From positions 111,720,267 through 111,784,266 of the forward strand of contig OY282605.1 in assembly GCA_958298945.1 (NCBI GenBank): a stretch of 64,000 nt of DNA. Direction: 5' to 3'. Origin of the DNA: Atherix ibis (lineage: Eukaryota; Arthropoda; Insecta; Diptera; Athericidae). This document shows positions 1 to 16,000 of the stretch, piece after piece (the first letter of the stretch is position 1; the number at the start of each line of letters is the position of its first letter). The translations under genes and the position numbers were made by a program. A model generated the notes under the pieces. The model saw nothing but the letters and a program-made list of their open reading frames with translations, was not told the DNA's origin and ran no database searches.

Positions 1-1147
1 AACTTTGTAAAGGCAATAAATAGAAAGAAAAATAAATAATTTCAAATTCTAACAAAAATATTGTATAAATTACTATTTATCTTTTCTTGAGGGGATTCTT
101 TTATAAAATGCAATTTATAGAAATTCTTTGGACAAAGAGATATCTGCAAATATCATTTATTATATTGTGACACCCTTTTAGTTTCCGTCAATATAAATAA
201 ATCCCAGTTTTCAAAATTGTATACAGTAAGAGAAGGGTGGATTAATGTATGTATGAGTAACCGAACATACGAGTATTAAAAGGAAAACGAATCTGACTAG
301 ATTGGAATTCAAATAAAATTAATTGGAAATATTAAATGTGCTGTCAGTTTTATCACTTTCTGAATGCCACTCCATTTAATTATGGTCGAAATGTATCAAA
401 TAAGTAAGAAACGAAATCAAGTTGATTAGGGCAATACCAATAATGTCTGTTGCCATTACAGTTTCTTCTCTAAATACGAGGGAAATGCAATCCCTTGTCA
501 GCGAGCAGTTGTCACTTGTCACAAGTCTCATGGGATGGATGGATGCTACCACTTTGGAATTTCGAAATTTATGAAAACTTGTAATTTTATTTATTCAATT
601 ATGTATGAGTATTTCTCTCATTTCTTTGAATTTATACATTCGTCGTTGATTTGCAATTCTCTCCAATTGGATTTCCTTGTAGATGAAAATTTGCCTCTAA
701 CTTACTAACGGATGCCTTTATGCTTTAAGCTTTTATGTTTCGGGTATTGCGCCCACTTTGTTGTTGCCGTTGAAAGGTTGTCGGTGTCCGCATGGTGATG
801 TTAACGATTGTGATGAGAGGAATTGCTGACGTCTGACGTATTTGACAGCTGACTTAGTGAATTGACCAAAGAATAATATAATCGGACGACAGTAATATCA
901 AAAACATCAGCTACAGCTACAACAGCATTGGCAGCAGCATCAGCAATAAAGGGACAATGGTAGAAGCAGTTCGCAATCAAAGTGAATTGAAGTCGGTGTG
1001 GGGTTTTGGGTGAATGGAGTAAATTTATTGTGGGTTCATATTGGTTGGTTGCTGGCCGTTGTTGAAACCGTCAGTCAACCAGTCAGGTTCTTCTCTATTC
1101 AACCCTGACGTCTGTCACTTATGCTTTGTATTATTAGTGGTTCGCAC

Positions 1148-1203
1148 ACACTCGACACTCGACACTCGACATTCAACACTCCACACTCTGCCCTCCGCAC
1201 TCG
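1148..1203 (+). repeat. heptamer tandem array (ACACTCG)n, eight units
   Basis: Three perfect copies of ACACTCG (1148-1168) are followed in exact 7-bp register by five decayed units (ACATTCA, ACACTCC, ACACTCT, GCCCTCC, GCACTCG) up to 1203. The register is unbroken over 56 bp, so this is a minisatellite-like array whose right half has diverged. A 7-bp unit shifts the reading frame at each copy, so a coding role is unlikely. Confidence 0.85.
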
Positions 1204-2462
1204 ATACATCGGAGTATTTGCTTCTTGTCGCTAAGATATTCCACCCGCAAGCCATTGTAAACAATAAGGCGTCATAACAATGTCCCTATACAACGTTGTT
1301 GTAATACTTGTTGTCGTCATTCATTAAAGATCTTCGCTTGTTCTTCTTATTGTTATTACGGTTTTTGTGCCTCGTGCCACTGAGCTTGCATAAAAAAAGC
1401 CTACACTGATGCCAATGATAGGTTTGCCGGTGATGCAAATATGCGAATATGGTTCATATGTAAACCTATCCATTGACGATAACCGCTTTCATATGTGGCA
1501 GCTCTGGTAAGGCAAACAATGCTGAGGGTAGAGTTAGTCGAATTAAAAGAAGGAGTAAAATTTGTAGTTGTATTAGTGGTAGATGGTATGGAACAATTGA
1601 ATATATTTCATATTGTTTGGGCTGAAAAGCGATGAGGACTCAATGAGGATAAAAATAATCATTGTCATGTTGGGCCAGATGTTGTTTGGAATGACTTTGA
1701 AAAGGCCAATGAGAGAAATTGTTAACAATATGGCCCTATAGTTTTTCTTAACAAAAGGATCGTGAATATAACGCCAGATGGAAGTTATTAAAAGGGGAAA
1801 TTTGAGTGCAAACAAAGAAAAAACCATTCGGCAATTGATGAATGATGAATGACCGTTAAGAATTCAACTTGTTTCCTTAACATAGTCTACACTCAGTTAA
1901 TATGCGTTTACGATAAGATGCGTTATGATACGATAAATTCCGCTGTTCGAAGAGGTGACAATTTACGAATACTCGTACGTTTCGATGTCGTATGCAAAAA
2001 ATTGCATATGATTGTAAATAGCATTCGAAATAGGGGAATTAGGACAAAATTTTTGCAAGGATAATAATAAACGGATCATTTATGAGGTGGGGGTACAGTT
2101 CGCTCTTCTCCCTTCGAGAAAGATTGAAATCCAGATCCAGAATGCTTATAAACAGGATGTTGATTAGCGACCAAGCCGACCATACTCGTATTCGTATATA
2201 TTTGAAGTGAAATAGGATGACGGTATGTTACTGTTAGAATCAATCTGATGGAAGAGAATCAAATCAAGCGAACAAATAAATAAACAATCGAACAAATAAT
2301 CTAGTGAGGCACATAATCGTAAAGAGAAAATATATCAAACGTAAACTAAAGAATTAATAAGAGTAGAACAAAATAAACAAAAAAAACAGACCCAACTGCT
2401 GATATTCAACTTACGAAGGGTCAAAACGAATGTGAGTGTCCGTCCTTGTTGTTATCAACATT

Positions 2463-2488
2463 ATCGTCGGTGTCGTCGTCATCATCGT
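2463..2488 (+). repeat. TCG/GTC/ATC trinucleotide-rich tract
   Basis: This is a short imperfect trinucleotide repeat with TCG, GTC and ATC units in one register. Such tracts are common in fly non-coding DNA. No function is inferred. Confidence 0.6.
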
Positions 2489-4080
2489 TAGTTGGACCAA
2501 TCGTCAACAAATGCCATTATGGATTGCGAAATTGTTTCTGCTCATTGTATGTAGATAATCGTCTGCCCTAAGGTATTTTCTTTTTCAATCATTATTAGTT
2601 TGATATACTTACTTTCGGAAGACGGTTGTTAGTAGTATGGGAAAATAATGAATCTTTTGCAATCTGCCCAAATTTCGAATCAATTTCATTTCCAGTTGAC
2701 AAGGGAAAAATAATTGAAAGTTGCATATTTTTTTATGAAAGTCTTTAACAATAAATAGATTTTCAGCAAACGCATAAATTCGTATTCATTCGTAAACCAA
2801 CTACATACACATATATACATACATACGAGTATATCTGGTATGAAAGAAAAACGTCTAGTAAAATGTACCAAAAGCGATACGCGTAAATACCTACACTATG
2901 TTGTTCGAAATATTTTGTATTCGAATGTCCCGAATATAAACATATTGGCTGATTATTATTAGCAAAGAGGCGATGAATTACAGTAGAGGGAGACCAATTC
3001 AAGACAAAACAAAATAATAAACAATTTTCTTAAGATCGAATAACCGTTAAGGTTACACTGTGATCATTTCCCGGTTCATATTTACTCGATAAAGTGCAAT
3101 TGTGTATTGTTTTTGTAGATAGTACGAGTGCGCTAAATGAACGTGTGAGAAGGTGTGCTGAAATTTTTACATATCTATTGAATGCGTATGAAATCGAAGA
3201 GTTTCAAGTGGATTTGTATCTGATACAATCCATATTGTACTACTATTCAACTTTCCATGCTTATTTGCTGGATAGCCAGGCTCATACCTTTGTATTGTAT
3301 ATATTCATGTCTAAGCCCATAGCAATGTCCATGTTATATTCTTTACCGTATGTCTATGTACACGTCTAATACCATGTTCATGTTCAAATCAATAGACCTG
3401 AGTCCATGTGCATAACAAAGCGCTAATGCCGGCATGGATGTTGCCAGCTAAGCATCAATGCCAATGGCAATGCCAATGCCACTGTCGATGCTGATGTTGA
3501 TATTGATATTGATGTACTCTTAAAAATTCCATAAGTGCATAGTATGTGCTCCTAAGTACACAGATCTGGTGGCTGCAATGGGACAAAGAGAATTCTTGTG
3601 TTAAGAAAACGTTACCACCTTAAACATAAATCCTAGTTAACACTTTTAGTTTTCGTCTCTTTTCGAATACGTTAATAGCAGTTTTGTCTATGTCACATAT
3701 TGCATATTGAAGTTTTGGTCAAAATACGGTATTGTATCACAAATAAAGAATGATGAATAGCAAGAGAAGAACATTTAACTTCTTGGGCATTACTCGATGT
3801 GAGTTCTTTCTTCGGACGATACACACAATTTGCTACTATACCACTCAACAGTTACAATAGCTTTAATTCCACAATTACACATGTTGTATGCGACTTCACT
3901 ACTCCGCAAGAAAGCTTTTCTTTATCCTTCTCTATTCTAATCCATTCTATTTCATTCTTAATTTTATTTTATTCTAATCTTACTTATGTTGCTATTGCTA
4001 ACTAAATAGCAAAGAAGTGAAAAATACCAGAAGCTAAATGGAATAATTTTTCTTGAAGGTGCGGATCTCAGGTATCCGTG

Positions 4081-7000
4081 AATCGCCTATTAGCCAAGTC
4101 GTGCTGTCATGGTTTCATCAAATCATTCAGATTGCGGTGAATATTTTTCTTACGTTGATCTATTTTGTACGATAAATACTTAACAATAAATGTCTGTTCA
4201 AGAAAGAATCCCTTAAAAAATTGTTAGATCAATAGAATTGGCTACAAGCTAATACGAAAAATAAGGAAATTTACCATACACATATATAATCCGTTGTTAA
4301 CCGTTTTCTATTAGAAAATTCTCAACAATAATTTTAGAAATTTTACCAAATAGAAAAAATTAAATATTTTTATACTTTTCTTTATATTAAAAATTACGTT
4401 GAAATAAATTATTTTAAAATAAAAAAATGTTTAGTCTTTTTTTTCAAAATTTATTTGATTGAAAAGTGTTTTTTATTGTTGAATATATTAATTTAATGTA
4501 TTTGTATTCAATGTGTGTGTTATTTAAGAAAATTCATTCTTGGAATTATTTTATAAAAAGAATTTATCAAAACAATGAAATATAATCGATATTAATAAAT
4601 TTTTTTAATATTTAAAGAAGTGTCCGAAGGTATTATATTTGAAACCATGGGAAAAGTTGTACAAGGTAACATTAATTATAACGGCTTAAATATGACAAAA
4701 ACATAACATTTAAAGGGTTTTTGAACTGGAAAAATCCTCAAAAATAGAATCAATTTCAAAATTTTTTATCATTAAAAAAACATAATGCAAATTTTTTCAG
4801 CATTCCTCAATAGTACAGTAATAGGAATAATTAAGAATTTACTTTTTTTAACGTAAAAATTAAATAAAACTTTTATGAAAATAAAGGGCTTCAAAAACAA
4901 ATAAATTGACAGTATACTATTTATTTATTTACATATATTAAATTTATTGAATACAAGCCTATATTGTTGTTATAAAAAACTAAACGATGATAACTAAGAA
5001 TACTATAAATTTCAATATGAGTCTAGTGACATATTTTTATCTTTGTCTCTAGTCTTATTAAGACAGGGTTATACCGGCATTTCTATAGTTAGTTTAATAG
5101 AAATAAAATATTCTCAGTTATTTGGCTTGTAATAAATGCAATGAAATTTTCTTTAAACAAAGTGAATAAAGTATATACAGCTAATTATCTTAAAATCTTT
5201 CAATAATCTTATAATATTGACTTTTTATTATTTTCATTCGAATTATAATAAATATTTATTTATGTTAACTGTGATTATTTTATTTAATAAGTACAACCAT
5301 ATTTATATATGATTTTTCCATTCTTATATAACGATAATAAAGTTAAATATTTACGATTATCCACATAAAAAATATTTTTATTAGAGCATATACAGACACA
5401 TATATGTGAAAATAATATAGTAGAAAATATATAAAAAGTAAGTAAAATTTTAGGTTAGTGAAAATATTTCTGGTTTTACTATATTCTCCCTATAAATATT
5501 TTATGACAGATTCAGTAAAATTATTATCTGACCAATAAAATAGATACTCATATAACATACTACTAAAGTAAGGTTTTTATTAAAAATATTTGAATAAATT
5601 TTGTTAACTTACAAGAAAATTGTTACACTTTTTGTATCTAAAATTTTTTTTTGTAATTTTTATAGTTCTATAAAAATATTTTTTATTTATGTTTAGGTAA
5701 ATTTTATATTTTAGATGAATATTTGTGTAAAAATATATTTGAATTGTTTTTTTGAAAGTATATATTTAAATAACAATTTTAATTAGTCAAAAAATAAATT
5801 TATCTGCAAAATACAACAGTATTTAGAAAAAGACGTTAAAAAAATAGGTCGAAAAAGATTGTAAGCATAAGAAGTTCAAAGAAATACGTCCAAATGAATG
5901 TTTATATTATTCGGATTAATGAAAGACTTTCATATTAATATTGTTATTAGGTTTTATCAGGATACATAAATTTTATTCAATAATGAAAGCTCTTCGCTGC
6001 TGAGAAAATGGAATTGAAAAAATTAACTCTTCAGTAGAACAAGAGATTGTCTTAAAAACTGAAGAAAAAAAAACAATTCTACAATATAAAAGAGAGGAAA
6101 AAAAATTCTGCTTGTTTATGATTTTTAATTATCAACACCTGATATAAATCGGTTTTTTGATTCTTATCCAGTTTTTAATATGAAACGTGCGCTTTTGGAC
6201 TTAACGTATTGTCCATTAACAGTCATACTGATGAAGACCACTTGATTACTAGATCTGAAACATAAGAATATTAGGTAGAGTAATCTCTTCAACTGATTAT
6301 AATAGATCGAAATTGACTGGTCGAACCGTTTTGTAAAGTTACTGTTTTTTCCCCATTTGTTTCAATAGTTCATTAAACGTATCTGGAATAGCACTAAAAT
6401 AATTCTTATTAACGCTACTTTTGGCCCAGTTACTATTTTATCTCAATACGTGTTAGTTTAGCACCCGGTTTTTGTTATCTTCAATCAGATTAAAATAAAA
6501 CCAAGAGATGGGAGCTAGTAAAAAATCATGTCATCACCATAATTTCATGACACATAAGACTTAGACTAAAGTAGATTTTTTTTTTTTAAATTTTTGATTT
6601 ATTTAGTTTTTTTTTTTATATACAAAAAGCCGTCCAGTTTCTATTTAGAAGCATATTTTTAGCCGTTTATGTAAAAACGTTCACAAATGACATTAAGATA
6701 AAGTTAATCGACGGAAATGATTGTTTCTTTTGTAATGTACACATTCTCGTACTATACATTCCAATGTTCAGCATCGATAACTAAGAAAAACAACGGTTGT
6801 GCTATATCATCAGTTAGGTGTTCATTCAATCTATATAGTGTTAACTCTAAACAAGCCTAAGAATGTGCCATAACACGAGTACGTTTACGTTTTATGAGAG
6901 CATTTTCTTAAGGTATAAGAACTCATGTTCGGATTTTTTTCTTTTTCATGACTGTGCTCAGTTTTTTCTCACAAAATTTCTAAAAAAAAAAACTGATAGA

Positions 7001-10000
7001 CGGTTTTTTTTGGAGTTGATTAGATTCATTTGTGCTAAATTAGTCACTTTTTTTCATTGCATACAGATTGGAATTTTTTTTTTTTTTGCAAACAAGTAAA
7101 TCCCATTCTAATGACCTGTAATTTATGTGACTGTGAATCTTTTACTCTATCAACTGTGGTTAACAAACCGTTTTGCAAATTGTCAATTACATTGAAATTT
7201 AAAAATTATTCACTTGGATTATCTCTTGTATTTTTTTTTGGTATTTTGAATTTTATTATTTTTTCTTTTAAGTAAATTTTAAGTCTTCTTAAACTATCAC
7301 AACTAAGCAAAATTTTCTAAAGAAATGAAGCATTTTGAATATATTTTAAAGAGTTTATGTTTTTTTTCTTCTTTCAACGATGATTGTTAACTTCAAAAGC
7401 AGATTATACAAAATTCTAAAGAATAATAGAGTACATCTAAATTATTGAAGAGTCCCTCAGTTTTTTCTTTATATATACGTGTAGAAACTAAAAATTATTT
7501 TATTTCTATATTTTTTTATTATATAAAAGTAGGTATTTTATATATTAAAATATAATTGAATTCATATATTTGTAAATGTAGAATTTATATAATTAATAGA
7601 AATTATTTATGAATTTGGAAATGGAATAACTAACCAACTTTGTTGTTGCCAATTATTACTCATGAATGGATTATGCATATACAAGTGTATTTAAAAAAAA
7701 AATATATTAAAAAAATAAATTTAAAAAAATTGCTATGAAATTGAATCATTAAAATTATTTTATTTTATTTAATGAAATATTATATAAAAAGTTTATAGAT
7801 TTTCGAAATTAAATATTTTAAACGCAAGTATTCCTCTGCCAAGGTCAACAGCAAGATAGTCGAAATCGGAAGTTATAAAATTTACACAATAATTTAATTA
7901 TACATATTTCATATTTTTGAAATTTTAATTATAAATATATATATTTTTTGTCTGTAGTTGAGGAAATAATAAATATTTAGCTTAAAGTAATAAAGTTAAT
8001 TAAATTTTAATTTGAAATACAACAAAATTTAGAAAATTTGAAAGTCTATTCCAACTGGGTGGTGAAATTATTGTATTGTTTCACCAAAATCTTAGACTTT
8101 TTCTATTTACTGATTTGGTACTCGTAGCTGATTTGAATGCAGAAACTATGTTTATTAGTTTTGTACAAAGGTTGATGTCATAAATAAAATGGATCATGAC
8201 TTGGACTGATTTGTAAATTAAATAATGACAATAAGAAGAAGAAAACGAATATGAAATATTTCGAGAAACCAAGCACAAGTGAAAAAATAATTTTCATTAT
8301 TTTCATTAAACTTTTAATTTGAAATCATAACAACATAATTAAATTCCTAAAGCGTAAAATGTTAAAAGATTTAATATTTATTTTATTTTTTATATATTTT
8401 CTATTAAGTAATTGTATTGAATAAACGTGATTATTTTTAGAATATGGTAAAAAGTGATAGCTTCTTATGATTATTTAAGATGTTATATTGAGTTAAAAAT
8501 CATATATAAAAATATTTGCATTCAAAATTGCATTTCATAGATATGGAAAAAATATATAAAATATATATTGACATTTTGTAAGTCAAGCTGTTTTTTACGA
8601 TAATCTCATTGTATAATCCTACTAATGATAGTCTGTCAATAAAAATAAAATCTTCGAAAAAATATATATCTTTTATTGTATATTTCTAACAGAGCGGATT
8701 TGAAATTAAAAAAAAACCGCTATGATCTTAAACTATTAAATTACATAAATGTTGTTGGAAAGGAAAAATTACTTAATTTAATGATTACCCAATGACAATT
8801 TATTATTTTAAATCAAAATTGAAGAAAAAAACTAAAAACAAAAAAAAAATTTATAGTTCATCTTTTCACTTTTATATTATTAAAATGAGTTTGAAAAAAA
8901 TGAACTCTGTTTGGCATTAAAATAGAGATGAGTAGTAGCCTCTTTATAATTTATGAGATTTTGTATGACTTTCGATATGCTTACAAGTGTGTATGTGTGT
9001 GTTAGGTAGAAATTAATTTTTTTTTTAAAGTAAATAAAAAGCTTCAATTTCCTTGTAGAGGGATAATGGGATAATACATATAATATGTAAATTTGAATAA
9101 TGGAATGATTATTACGGATATAGGATAATCTTACTTTTGAAATAAGGAAGGAAAAATAATAGTGCAAGACTTATTATATTTTTGTGTGTCATCTACCCAA
9201 ATTGTAAATTCACATAACCGAAAATTTTTATATATTAACTTAGTTAATGCAAAACAGTTTTTTATGAAAACGGTTCGACAAAAACATTTTTCAATTCGAT
9301 GTTACGTTAAAATGCTAAAAATTCATAAGTTAAAAAAGGGGATAGTAAATATAAACAAGGCAAACTTAAAAAAACAGAAAACCTTTTTCCCGAAGACAAA
9401 CTGAAACTGAAGCTCGTATGTTAGGTAATAGGGAAGCAGATGTTATTCTAAAAAAGGAAAAAAATTCTATCTTGTTTAATAAATATTTAAATCTAAGAAA
9501 ATATTTAACTACGAATATTTTCATAGTAAATTCGAGACATTGGGATATCACATGAACAAGGACACTCGATCTAGTATAGTTTCTTATATGGAATTTACCA
9601 ATAATGTAAAAGAAGGGCTTCCATTCATTAATAACTCAAAAAATTCCTAATCGTGTTTTTATTGAATTAAATTTAAATATGCATGTAAGGTACTATTTTA
9701 CTAGAAATGCTCCAAAAACCTAGTAGACCCGATACATATACAAATTTGCAGTGCTCTGTTACTGCTGCGTTGCTGCATAGCTGGCTGCATTAACGCACAA
9801 TATCTCTGCTAAACAGACGTATTATGGTATTATGATTGGAAAGTTTTCGGTATGTTTTGCGGCTAAATTATCATATTGTAGATGAAGATAGGTTTCTTAG
9901 AGACATATGGTTATGATAGAAAGACTTTGGATTATTTTTCATATTATCATTGACGTAATTTTCCAATTAGATAATAATGATTACTAAGAATATCGTGTAA

Positions 10001-13000
10001 GGCGAGGACAGAATATCGTTATCAATGTGTAATTCCGTTCGTTTCATCTTACTACAAATTTAGCATACACTTATGGAAATACCCTTGGAATCTGCATACT
10101 AGCGCGGTGATACTCAATATATGTATGTATGTGCTCACATGAATGAGTATTTCTCCAATCGTGTACAATCACTTGATTCCCGACATTGTCTTACTCAGCT
10201 GGGCAATGCCGATTAATAATAGTTAACTTGAATTCATATTATCATAATAGGAATGGACAAGAGATGTGATCTACCATATTTAGTATAGAAGATATTCTTG
10301 ATAAACAGGTGTTATTAAATGAGGGAATTTTCTTATTTTACTAAATGAATAAATTATTTGAAAAATTGTGTATAGTATCAATGAAAAAACATTTTTTTTC
10401 TATTTGTTTTCTGTAATTCAGAGGACAGAGGAGTTTTCTTAAAAAAACCTTTTTTAGAAACATTTTCCTCTCGTCAAAATAAATAAAAATGTTGATCGTA
10501 ACTGAACAACATTGTTGTTTAGCGAACACAATCGTGGCGACATTGCAAAACATGTTTCGCAACATTTAAAGATTAAATGCAAATCGCTCAATTCCAAACT
10601 TCCTTTAATTCAAAGACTTAAAGAGTAAGGAACTATTTTAAAATTCTGAACAATTGTTATCGCTAAACTTTTCCATTCACAATTAATAATCATTTAATTC
10701 ACTTTTTTTTTATGAAAACCAATATGGAAAAGTTTTAAACATGAATAGAGAAAATAAAAACCGTATTGAAATTATAAGGAACGTAACGAAGAAAATTCTG
10801 CTAGAATAAACATTTTCCTTCAATTTTATTAACACAAAATAAGATTAAATTGGACCCAAGAGTATAAATAGAGAACATGTAAAAAATTGTTCCGAAATAC
10901 TCTTACCAGTATTTCTTCTATTCGTACTCGTATAATTCCATGAAAGCAAAAACTTTATTGAATAACTTTTACTAAAACTTTTCAAAAAAACGACCACCCA
11001 ATAAAACTCTAGACCCACAAAAATGTGCTGATATTGTTCGTACGAGTTTTGGATAGCGGGTGTTGATGCCGCATCGTATAACTTATGGACAAGGAGAGGC
11101 TGATGACCATCAACTACCGACTGTTCTTTTTAAGGAAATTAACTCATTTGTTGAGTGGTATTTCCTTTTGGTATAGTGTGAAATGTTCACGTTTGCGCAA
11201 ACTATGAACGGCAACAGTAAAAATCAAAAAGTTTAAGGCTTTCACAAAATCACACCATAACATTTGCCATTTTGTCCACCTGTGACTATGGCTGCTTTTA
11301 CAAACGTTTATTTTTTTAATTTTTATTTTATTTAATGAGAAAATTTCAATTTCAACTGAAAGAGAACGAATGATCTCAGTCAAGTAGGTGTAAATACTGG
11401 AAATATTGCAGAAAATGGAAATTTTGTGAACGAAAAAAATGTGAACGACTTCAAATGAAGGCGAAGATTATATTATTTTTGCTGTTTGTATTGTATATTC
11501 AACACGGGCAGACAACTTTATATGCTTACCTTCGCTATTTTAGCACAATCGTTATAATTACCATGTGGTACGAGAACAGAGATTTCATCTTCCGTATACT
11601 ATAATAATTCAGCTGAAATGAGATTTTGTTTCATAAAATTTGTCCGACTAGCTGCTGTACTGGAAAGTTCTTGTCATGGAATAATTAGCATATTTATAAG
11701 AGGAGAAAGGGCAGATATTATATATTCGTATAAATCTTTTGTATTCAATGTTCTATTCAATAGAAGGCGGATTAAATATATGGTAATTAATTTCATAAAG
11801 GGTTAAATGTTGATTTATGCAGTTGGTTATATTGGCTACTATGACTATAATGTGGGAAGGCTAGAAAAGCCTATAACGGAAAATATCTTATATTTAATAT
11901 GTTGTCCTTTTGAATCTTCCGAAGAAAAAACTAAGTTTATTGCTCGTATGTGAGAAAAATATTCTGATTGTTATTATTTTAAAGTCATTTGCGAGGTATA
12001 ATATGATTGAACATCATCTGCTAAAACATTACACATTTGTACGGTTTACGTGTACTGCGATTGAATTTATTACCGGAAAGTTGAATTTCTTACAAAAAAT
12101 TATAAGCACAATTTCTAATGATTTCTTACATAAAAAAATCTATTTTAAATATATGAAAATAAAAGAAAACTAATCTCATTTATAATATCATATTTTCTAT
12201 AACAATTATGTTATTAGTTTAATTGCCTTTTTGCATATAATTGAGACACTTAACAAAAGTAAAAGTTTTCAACAATATTTTGGCTTTTTGAATTTTAATT
12301 AAAACAAATATTGATCAAATGAAAATTTCTACAAAAATCTTTTCGAAATTTTTATAAAAATAAACAAAAAAAAATTTAAAAAAAATCTAATAATAATAAA
12401 TTAAGTTTTTTGAAGAATTTTTTGACATGGATGCCATTATATATCTAAGAAATGTGAAATTGGAAAATTCGGTAGTCGTATTTAAAGAAAACCAAATTCT
12501 ATGAAACTAGGTAGCTGTAAATGTTTGAACTAGATAAGTTAGGTATATTGTGAAAAAAAGTAGGTAGTTAAGCTATGGTTATAAAAATACAGAAAAACAG
12601 AATTTTTATAGAGGTTTAATCCATAAAAATGGACAAATATAATGAAATAACAATAGAAAAAACTGTATTTAAACTTGAATCAATTGATGTGAGACTATTC
12701 AATTTGAATAAGACTGCAATATTATAATAAAAAATAAAAAAATAAAGAGAAAATTTAATTCGATTCTATTTGGAACTAACTTACTTAATCGTTGATTTAT
12801 TATTTTTTACTAAATAATCTTCTATTTATATGTTTGTACAATACAAATATTAAATAGAAAAGAATATTAAAGAAGTCTAATTCTTATTTATGGCGGGGTT
12901 TTTTTCTTAACTGATTGATGAACTTGATGACAGTAAGGCACTTTTTATTAGACTGCACTTAACAGTTCTATTTTCAATACGATTATTTAATTTTTATTAA

Positions 13001-16000
13001 AGATAGAATTTGACAATTAACTCAGGAATAGACGAATAGTGAGAGAAGTAAATTTTTATAGTATTTATTTGTTTAGGAAATTTCAAACTATCAAAAGTTT
13101 AACAGTAAATTCAACTTAGAAAATTAACTAGACATTTCTGAAGGAAATATAGCCAATTTAATAAATCGAATAAATGCCTAATGCAGATATGTTTTTTTTA
13201 ATGTGCAAATTTCCCTTACTCTTTAATTTCATTTTATTTATATGAATTTTCTTTTACTATTATTACTGGTAAATACTTAAAACGTACAAGTTAAATAGTA
13301 ACAATTTGTTTTTGTTCTCCCAGTCATGATCAAAATATCTGAAGTTTTCTACGAATATTTCTATTTTTTCTGTCCGTTTTCTTTTTAATTTTTGTTGTTG
13401 TTATTTTTTCGATCATATTTACCTTAAGTGCATTAAATTGTGAATGCTTGGATGCATGGTATAAAGAATAGTCTTGTAACAAAGAAGATATTTTTAATAT
13501 AACATTACGTGAACTATACACCATCATAATTATTATTTTGAGATGCGGTAAAGAATTCTGGTTGAAGATGAGATTCTGTTTGTTGCTTTCTAGCACTATC
13601 GTGTGAAATTTTCCATGTACGTCTATATTGACGTTGCATGGCAAAAAGGTAAACATGCAAGGTTTACAATTTCAGGGTAGATGTCCATATACACTAGTTC
13701 TTGTCTCTTATGCCCGTACAACCACCTATTGGTATCTACAGACAGGAGATTTTGCTGAAAACTTCGTAGGATTGATATATTTACTTAATTTTCAATTTCT
13801 TCTACCCATACAAGTTCATTGATATCTTTGGAAAAATCGAATTTCATCTCAATTGTAACAGATTTTAAAAACTATTTAATATGTACGCACAAACGGGTAT
13901 GTGTGTGTGTGTAAAGGAATTTGTACACAATAAAATTTATTGAAATTTATATTTTTGATAATTTGAATAATTAATAAAAATCTAAACTGTTTACTAGTTT
14001 GAAAAGTAATTCAATAAAATGCATTTATTTTTCGAACACACATGAAAATACACCTGTTTGGGAACAAAACATCTCATTTGTATTTATAACAAAAAAAAAG
14101 AAGAAAAATATAAAAATGGTTTTTTTTTTAAAATTACACTTTATGAGTAAGATAATATGTGCACTGACTGTTAAATAGGCAGATAAGCATATAAACATAC
14201 AATAAATAAATAAGTTGATTGGTTAGTTAAATAACATGAAAACGCATATACTATATTAACTAAAGTGTAATAATATGTACGTATGGATATAGGTGCATCT
14301 ATATAATCGTATTCGTGTACAAACTAGTATTGGATTCTATTATGGATAGAAGTAGTCCATACATATGGTATTCTCAGGAACATGGATGCATAATAATACT
14401 TTAGTAAGTGAAGTTATTCGCACGCAATTGTTAGGGATGGTTTGTGGATTCGATTGATGGATAATTGACTTTGCAAAGTGTCTGGCCACTAATTTTCTTG
14501 TTCTACAACGTGTAATTTAATTGAAAGTTTAATTAATTCTTTACGAAAGAATATTCTTCCCTTTTGATCTTGTCGAAATATATTTTTCCTTTCATTCAAC
14601 ATTATACATAAAAAAAAACTTGTAATTTGATGATCTACTCAATTATTGTTATTATGATTATCATAATAATTATCTTGTACAATCTATTATGTAGAATTTC
14701 TTAAAGGTATATTGTATAGGTAGTTATGAAAATTTCGTTTTTAGATGCTACATCATATATATTTTAGAATATTCTTTTAGAAGCAATTTCATTATGTTTT
14801 TTGTTCTTTTCGCTAAATTAAATTGAAGAAGAAAAAAATGAATTAAGAATATTTACAATTGCACTGACATTGGAACGTGATAATTGGTCAAAATGATTAT
14901 TTCAATTTGGCATTATTTGAAATTCAATCAAATTCAAATAATTTCATGTGCACGTTGATGAAAATCAAATTTTCTTCAATTTGTGCTTGGAATGTCCAAT
15001 AATGCACGAACAGATAATTTCACCTCGATTGCATGGCTTTAGTCTGGACAAGCACCTATATATGGGTATACCTATATGGGTAAATTGAATGGGGTACAGG
15101 TATATAATATGTATGGATATGTACATATCAATATGTGCATAAACTAATACAAGTTGACACAAATTGATGATGGCGTTTTGCCATGAAATGAATAAAAATT
15201 TCGATCGTCTTTTCTTACCTCATAAAGACTTTTTGTCGTATATCTTTTCTTTTTTTTTATATTAAAAATTTATTTTTATTTGATTTGTTTGAATTGTTTT
15301 CTTTTTATTCATTCGTAGTTATATAGTATGTATAAGTGTATGTGTGTCTGCATTTTTTTATTTTTTTTTTATATAATATAATATCATATATATAGCAATT
15401 TTTGGATTTTTTTAAATAAATTGGAAAATTATATTTTTGTTTGTTTTTTTTTTTTTGCTTAATTTCTTTGTATTTTTGAATACAATTTAAATGAATTTAA
15501 TTTACTTTATTTCAATTTCGCTTGATTTATGTATATTATTTAATATTGAACTAAATTATTAAGTATATGTACGTGTATATATGCGTGGTGCTATTGTACA
15601 GGTAGGCTTACGTTAGTCAATATCAACGCCGTGAAATAATTTGCTATTTATTACGAATTTATTTTGGAAAACGTATCACGTACGAGGACTTCTTTTTTCT
15701 TTCTTTTCTTGTTGGTAGATTTATTTTAGTTATTTTTTTGGAAACATTTTATTCACTTTTTTCCTGGTAATTTTTTAGTTAAATTTTCTGCAAATACGTA
15801 CATAAGTATGATAGTTAGTGTATTTTTCTTGATTTTTTTTTAAAAACGAAAGAAATTCAGAACAAGAAGGTGATTAGAATTGAAACGATTGATAATATTT
15901 ATATTTGTAAATTTATATTCTATATGTTCATAAGAGTAGAAACGTATACGAACAGCTGCACGAGTATGTGCACATATGTACGTATGTGTATAATATAAAA

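Larger units (their letters stand above)
1..4080. other. non-coding DNA with simple repeats, no gene recognised
   Basis: This is AT-rich unique-looking DNA. The short open frames are all under 95 codons, have no recognisable domain, and look like chance frames. Visible structure is limited to simple repeats: a heptamer array at 1148-1203, a TCG/ATC-rich patch at about 2463-2488, and a patch of TGCCAA and GATATT units at about 3455-3512. A less AT-rich stretch at about 700-1350 has CAG/CAA-type trinucleotide bias around 905-950. It could be intronic, intergenic or regulatory, and nothing in the sequence decides between these. Confidence 0.6.

Noticed and set aside
13330..13656. Minus-strand open frame of 108 codons
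   Set aside because: Composition follows AT-rich DNA and no motif is recognised. Length alone is not support.
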